Source: Methanomethylovorans sp. PtaU1.Bin073
GTDB taxonomy: Archaea > Halobacteriota > Methanosarcinia > Methanosarcinales > Methanosarcinaceae
DNA length: 9,671 nucleotides
Assembly: GCA_002067265.1 (NCBI GenBank)
Contig: MVQW01000270.1
Span: 1-9,671 of the forward strand
Direction of reading: 5' to 3'
A model generated the notes under the pieces. The model saw nothing but the letters and a program-made list of their open reading frames with translations. It was not told where the DNA came from and did not search any database. The translations under genes and the position numbers were made by a program. Positions within the stretch are counted from its first letter, which is position 1. Every line of letters starts with the position of its first letter. Below, piece by piece: positions 7,368 through 9,671 of the stretch.

Positions 7368-8528
7368 TCAGCCTATTATATCGATTATTGATCCGCCATT
7401 CCTTCTCTGGCCAACTGGCTCAACAACGGATTGGCGTGTTCTGCCATAAGCAGGTGAACTGTTACTTGCTGTCTGTGGCATGCTACTTGCTAGATTTTTC
7501 GGACCCAGTACTTGTGCAGACTGAACGCCTGTCATAATGGCCATCACGCGCACCTTGCCTTCATAGTCTTCCCTGATCCTTGCACCCCATATGACATTAG
7601 CGTTGGGTGACAGTTCATAGGTAAGGGATGAAGCTATCTCTTCTGCTTCCTTCAGGCTGAGGTCAGGGCCGCCTGTAATGTGTACAAGGCTACCGGTTGC
7701 TCCTCTGTAGTCCACATCGAGTAATGGGTGGTTCAATGCAATACGTACCACATCATTGCTCTTATCCTGGTTCTTGCTCTCTCCTACAAGCATGACAGCA
7801 ACACCGCCACAGCCCATTATAGCCCTAATGTCTGCGTAGTCAAGGTTAATAAGAGATGGCTGTGTGATGGTTTCAGTGATGCCTTTTACTGTTTCTGCAA
7901 TGAGCTGGTCCATGACTGAAAATGCCTGCTCTATGGGTAAGTTTGGTACGTATTCAAGCAATCTGTTATTATCAAGCACAATCACAGTGTCTGCAGCTTT
8001 GCGCAGGTCCTCAAGTCCTTCTTCTGCCTTGACAGTCCTTGCTCTTTCAACCCTGAACGGACTGGATACCATGCCTACCACAATGGCTCCCTGTTCCTTT
8101 GCTATCTCTGCTACAACAGGTGCTACACCGGTACCAGTACCTCCGCCCATACCTGCAGTGATAAATACAAGGTCACTTTCCTTGAAGATATCTTCAAGAG
8201 TGCCGCGAGCCAGTTCTGCAGCTTTTGCACCAACTTCCGGATAACCGCCTGCACCAAGTCCGCGGGTAAGCGTTTTACCTACGAGGATCTTCTTGTCAGC
8301 TCGTATATTATCGAGATGCTGTTTGTCTGTGTTAATAGCAATGGTTTCTGCACCATCTATGCCGATGTTGTAGAGTCTGTTTACAGTATTGTTTCCTGCG
8401 CCACCACAACCCACGATCGTGATACGCGGCATTCCAAAACCGTCAAGCTGATCATCCACTGCTACTGTTTTTCTATACTCTCTATCCTTCTCTGTGTGTT
8501 TTAATGCTTCCTGTACTATGGATTGCAC
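7368..8528 (-). CDS. ftsZ: Cell division GTPase FtsZ, archaeal FtsZ2 type
   Basis: A tubulin-fold GTPase that polymerises at mid-cell to drive division. With the GTG at 8528 as start it has 386 residues; the positions below count from the ATG at 8534. GTP-binding features are intact: GCGGAGNNT 42-50, the tubulin signature GGGTGTG 130-136, and the catalytic T7 loop [11 protein letters not shown] 230-240 with D232 and D235. The N-terminus ([20 protein letters not shown]) and '[20 protein letters not shown]' (54-73) resemble haloarchaeal FtsZ2 rather than FtsZ1, as does VQSAQVLGP (337-345). A Ser/Gln-rich linker of about 35 residues leads to the C-terminal peptide GGSIIDIIG, the usual docking tail for membrane anchors such as SepF. 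The gene has its own terminator and a long upstream region. The ATG lies directly on GAGGGG, whereas the GTG at 8528 has a 6-base spacing, so I chose GTG. Confidence 0.96.
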   Translation of the reverse strand: MQSIVQEALKHTEKDREYRKTVAVDDQLDGFGMPRITIVGCGGAGNNTVNRLYNIGIDGAETIAINTDKQHLDNIRADKKILVGKTLTRGLGAGGYPEVGAKAAELARGTLEDIFKESDLVFITAGMGGGTGTGVAPVVAEIAKEQGAIVVGMVSSPFRVERARTVKAEEGLEDLRKAADTVIVLDNNRLLEYVPNLPIEQAFSVMDQLIAETVKGITETITQPSLINLDYADIRAIMGCGGVAVMLVGESKNQDKSNDVVRIALNHPLLDVDYRGATGSLVHITGGPDLSLKEAEEIASSLTYELSPNANVIWGARIREDYEGKVRVMAIMTGVQSAQVLGPKNLASSMPQTASNSSPAYGRTRQSVVEPVGQRRNGGSIIDIIG

Positions 8529-8534
8529 GTTCAT

Positions 8535-8540
8535 CCCCTC
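8535..8540 (-). promoter_or_regulatory. Ribosome binding site GAGGGG that decides the ftsZ start
   Basis: The minus strand reads GAGGGG then ATGAAC then GTG. The spacing to the ATG is zero, which is too close for initiation, and to the GTG is six, which is ideal. This supports translation from 8528 and an N-terminus beginning (M)QSIVQEAL. Confidence 0.6.
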
Positions 8541-8554
8541 ATTGGATTACTGAG

Positions 8555-8629
8555 TACACTTGTGTAATGAACATGTGAATGACCACATAAGCTGTAATAT
8601 GTGGGTTTCCATGAATTCCTTATATGTGG
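8555..8629. promoter_or_regulatory. Cluster of inverted and repeated TATGTGG elements upstream of ftsZ
   Basis: TATGTGG occurs at 8598-8604 and 8623-8629, and its complement CCACATA at 8583-8589. The first and third form a 7-bp inverted repeat with an 8-base loop, and the second direct copy lies 25 bases on. A 12-base near-palindrome TACACTTGTGTA lies at 8555-8566, just before the ribosome site. The cluster falls between the ftsZ start and its candidate TATA boxes, so it could be a set of regulator sites or leader RNA structure. Function is inferred only from position. Confidence 0.35.
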
Positions 8630-8686
8630 AATTGTATCATTACCCTCGAGTGACTATATACATTTACTTGTTATTATACTTATGCG

Positions 8687-8698
8687 TTTATATTTAAA
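8687..8698. promoter_or_regulatory. TATA element, candidate ftsZ promoter, readable on both strands
   Basis: TTTATATTTAAA is a near-perfect archaeal TATA on either strand. In the minus direction it would start ftsZ transcription near 8665 with a leader of about 135 bases. Another candidate on the minus strand is TATATA at 8655-8660, giving a leader near 100 bases. Confidence 0.45.
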
Positions 8699-8701
8699 GC
8701 T

Positions 8702-8742
8702 AGAGGTAAGCTCAATGCTATGGTGCAGGACAGCTTGCCTCT
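8702..8742. repeat. Inverted repeat with 11-bp arms and 19-base loop
   Basis: AGAGGTAAGCT (8702-8712) pairs with AGCTTGCCTCT (8732-8742), all Watson-Crick except one position. That position is a T-G wobble as plus-strand RNA but an A-C mismatch as minus-strand RNA, so if it works as RNA the plus strand is favoured. It lies directly beside the TATA element at 8687-8698. It could be a protein-binding site or part of an unannotated RNA. Confidence 0.45.
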
Positions 8743-8872
8743 TCCCTTTCTCTCTTGTAGTATAATTGTGGAAGTCTGCAGATGTCAGACAGTTTCCAGA
8801 CTAACGGCGACCCAATTACCACCATCTTCTGGCATCTATCCTCTTCATACACAACTTAACCAGAGCTATACT

Positions 8873-8917
8873 TTACAGATAGATATATATATATGTGTTT
8901 GTCGAAGCCATTTTCAT
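8873..8917 (-). other. Possible 14-codon upstream reading frame with strong ribosome site
   Basis: The minus strand carries GGAGG (8921-8925) ahead of ATG at 8917 (spacing 3) and an in-frame ATG at 8911 (spacing 9). The frame encodes MKMASTNTYIYIYL and then stops; the (AT)6 run supplies the Tyr-Ile repeat. A TATA-like TTATAAAT (minus strand, about 8944-8951) lies upstream. It points towards ftsZ, about 345 bases away. It may be a leader peptide or chance. Confidence 0.25.
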
Positions 8918-8943
8918 ATTCCTCCAAAAAAATGTAGGCTGGA

Positions 8944-8951
8944 TTTATAAT
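8944..8951 (+). promoter_or_regulatory. TATA box candidate for the exported-protein gene
   Basis: TTTATAAT within GGATTTATAATAG on the plus strand would start transcription near 8972 and leave a leader of about 50 bases. A second candidate, ACATATAAC at 8980-8988, would leave about 15 bases. The first element is also readable on the minus strand. Confidence 0.45.
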
Positions 8952-9024
8952 AGTTCCAGATGGCCACTGAAAGCAAAAACATATAACAATTGTCACACAT
9001 GAATGCAATGTAAGGGATGTGTTT

Positions 9025-9671
9025 ATGAATCTTCGTTCAAAGCATAGAAAGCAGGATCATAGAATGACCATTGTATGGTTAAAGCAATTGTTTTTTGTAA
9101 CTCTGTTCCTCTTTTTAATGCCTTCTGCCATTGCAGCAGATAACATAACCGCTCTAGATGCCGGAAATTATAGTGATGTTGCAGGAATATCTTTCCAGCA
9201 GTACATAATTGATCTGGATATGAGCTTTGCAGACGAGATACTTGCTCAGGAAACATGGACTTTATCCGGTGAAGGTATCACCACAATAGGTCTTTCAGTA
9301 CCACAAGATGCTGTTATTATGCGTTTTCAAAAACAAGATATGTCCAATACCACTTCTGCCGTAGACTTAGAATATAACCGGACAGATGACATCTTCTCTT
9401 TTAGTGACAATATCTCTTCTGTATCTTCAGAATCGCCGCAGTTGTATAGTTTGGTATATGTTTTGCCTGAAAAATCCAATGAACAGTTCACCAAAGTACT
9501 AACTGTGCCAGGATATCAGCCATCTTCCATTCACTCTCTTGTTCTTAACGTAAAAACGAATCAAAATGATTACCCAGTGGTATTTGATGAAAATGGGATT
9601 TCATTGTCTTCAAATTCCCAAAAAGAAGGTAACATAACAACTTTCTCTTTTTCCCATCCTTCCTTCAATGA
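9025..9671 (+). CDS. Exported protein of unknown function with many N-glycosylation sequons, partial at right edge
   Basis: The frame is open from the ATG at 9025 to the window end, giving 215 residues without a stop. A basic N-terminus (MNLRSKHRKQDHR) is followed by a hydrophobic stretch at about 15-32 and a signal-peptidase-like site SAIA/AD at 37-38, so the protein is exported or, if uncleaved, anchored. The mature part is Ser/Thr/Asn-rich and predicted mostly beta. It has six N-X-S/T sequons at N40, N48, N108, N118, N129 and N203, as expected for a methanogen surface glycoprotein. I do not recognise the family. It may resemble the extracellular beta domain of archaeal membrane-bound regulators that carry a membrane helix and winged helix at the C-terminus, but that part is outside the window. 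AAGGGA seven bases before the ATG supports this start. It is divergent from ftsZ. Confidence 0.75.
   Translation, partial: MNLRSKHRKQDHRMTIVWLKQLFFVTLFLFLMPSAIAADNITALDAGNYSDVAGISFQQYIIDLDMSFADEILAQETWTLSGEGITTIGLSVPQDAVIMRFQKQDMSNTTSAVDLEYNRTDDIFSFSDNISSVSSESPQLYSLVYVLPEKSNEQFTKVLTVPGYQPSSIHSLVLNVKTNQNDYPVVFDENGISLSSNSQKEGNITTFSFSHPSFN

Larger units (their letters stand above)
8541..9024. other. Long divergent intergenic region between ftsZ and the exported-protein gene
   Basis: About 485 bases hold no convincing gene. From left to right they contain the repeats at 8555-8629, TATA candidates at 8655-8660 and 8687-8698, and an inverted repeat with 11-bp arms at 8702-8742. A pyrimidine-rich stretch follows at 8738-8757. 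A weak 5-bp repeat GTCTG/CAGAC lies at 8774-8790, a minus-strand 14-codon frame with a strong ribosome site at 8873-8917, and an (AT)6 run at 8883-8894. TATA-like elements lie at 8944-8951 and 8980-8988 before the plus-strand gene. No tRNA T-arm, C/D box pair or long reading frame was seen. The length is unusual beside the other gaps here. Confidence 0.6.

Noticed and set aside
8785..8835. Minus-strand fragment MPEDGGNWVAVSLETV, faintly like the start of a HicB-type antitoxin
   Set aside because: It is only 16 codons, has stops on both sides in frame, and no downstream HicA-like or HicB-like sequence is visible. The likeness is too short to call a gene remnant.
8702..8860. Possible tRNA or C/D box RNA near the 11-bp inverted repeat
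   Set aside because: No T-arm GTTCRANNC, no cloverleaf spacing, and no C box/D box pair at suitable distance were found.
8720..8950. Plus-strand open frame of 76 codons in the ftsZ upstream region
   Set aside because: Composition is not protein-like, there is no ribosome site at the ATG, and it runs through the inverted repeat and the AT repeat.
9023..9256. Minus-strand open frame of 77 codons
   Set aside because: It overlaps the plus-strand exported-protein gene, which has a signal peptide, a ribosome site and a frame open to the edge.
1..9671. Mobile element, CRISPR array, defence or secondary-metabolite system
   Set aside because: No transposase, integrase, direct-repeat array or defence-type gene is seen on either strand. 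The recognised genes are core functions in ordinary arrangement.

Overview
The window looks like euryarchaeal chromosome from a methylotrophic or aceticlastic methanogen, most likely Methanosarcinales. The signs are an archaeal FtsZ2-type FtsZ, a three-domain dihydropteroate-synthase-like protein of the kind found in H4MPT-using archaea, a zinc-finger PP-loop tRNA thiolase (NcsA/TtuA family), a K+-independent membrane pyrophosphatase and an archaeal TctA-like permease. Archaeal TATA boxes (TTTATA-type) precede most genes, and GGAGG/GAGGAG ribosome sites occur. DNA is moderately AT-rich. The genus cannot be fixed from sequence alone.

Layout from left to right. Positions 1-1043 (minus) hold the N-terminal 347 codons of a TctA-family permease that runs off the left edge. 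It is divergent from a tRNA 2-thiolation enzyme (1211-2119, plus); the 167-base gap has a TATA element readable both ways and an adjacent inverted repeat. The thiolase gene converges, 7 bases apart, on a six-helix membrane protein of unknown function (2127-3023, minus). Upstream of that, and separated by a clear hairpin/T-run terminator, is the membrane pyrophosphatase gene hppA (3126-5147, minus). After a 177-base gap come a small unknown protein (5325-5786, minus) and the DHPS-like gene (5796-7277, minus), which look translationally coupled. ftsZ (7368-8528, minus) follows with its own terminator. A 496-base region divides ftsZ from a divergent exported, heavily sequon-bearing protein (9025-, plus) that runs off the right edge.

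The genes are mostly core housekeeping functions: cell division, cofactor synthesis, tRNA modification and ion-gradient energetics. They do not form one pathway; the only tight operon-like pair is the DHPS-like gene with the small unknown protein. I see no mobile element, CRISPR array, rRNA or tRNA gene, and no convincing new multi-gene system. The parts most worth a second look are the small unknown protein, the ftsZ upstream region (repeated TATGTGG half-sites, an 11-bp inverted repeat, a short reading frame with a strong ribosome site) and a likely GTG start for ftsZ.
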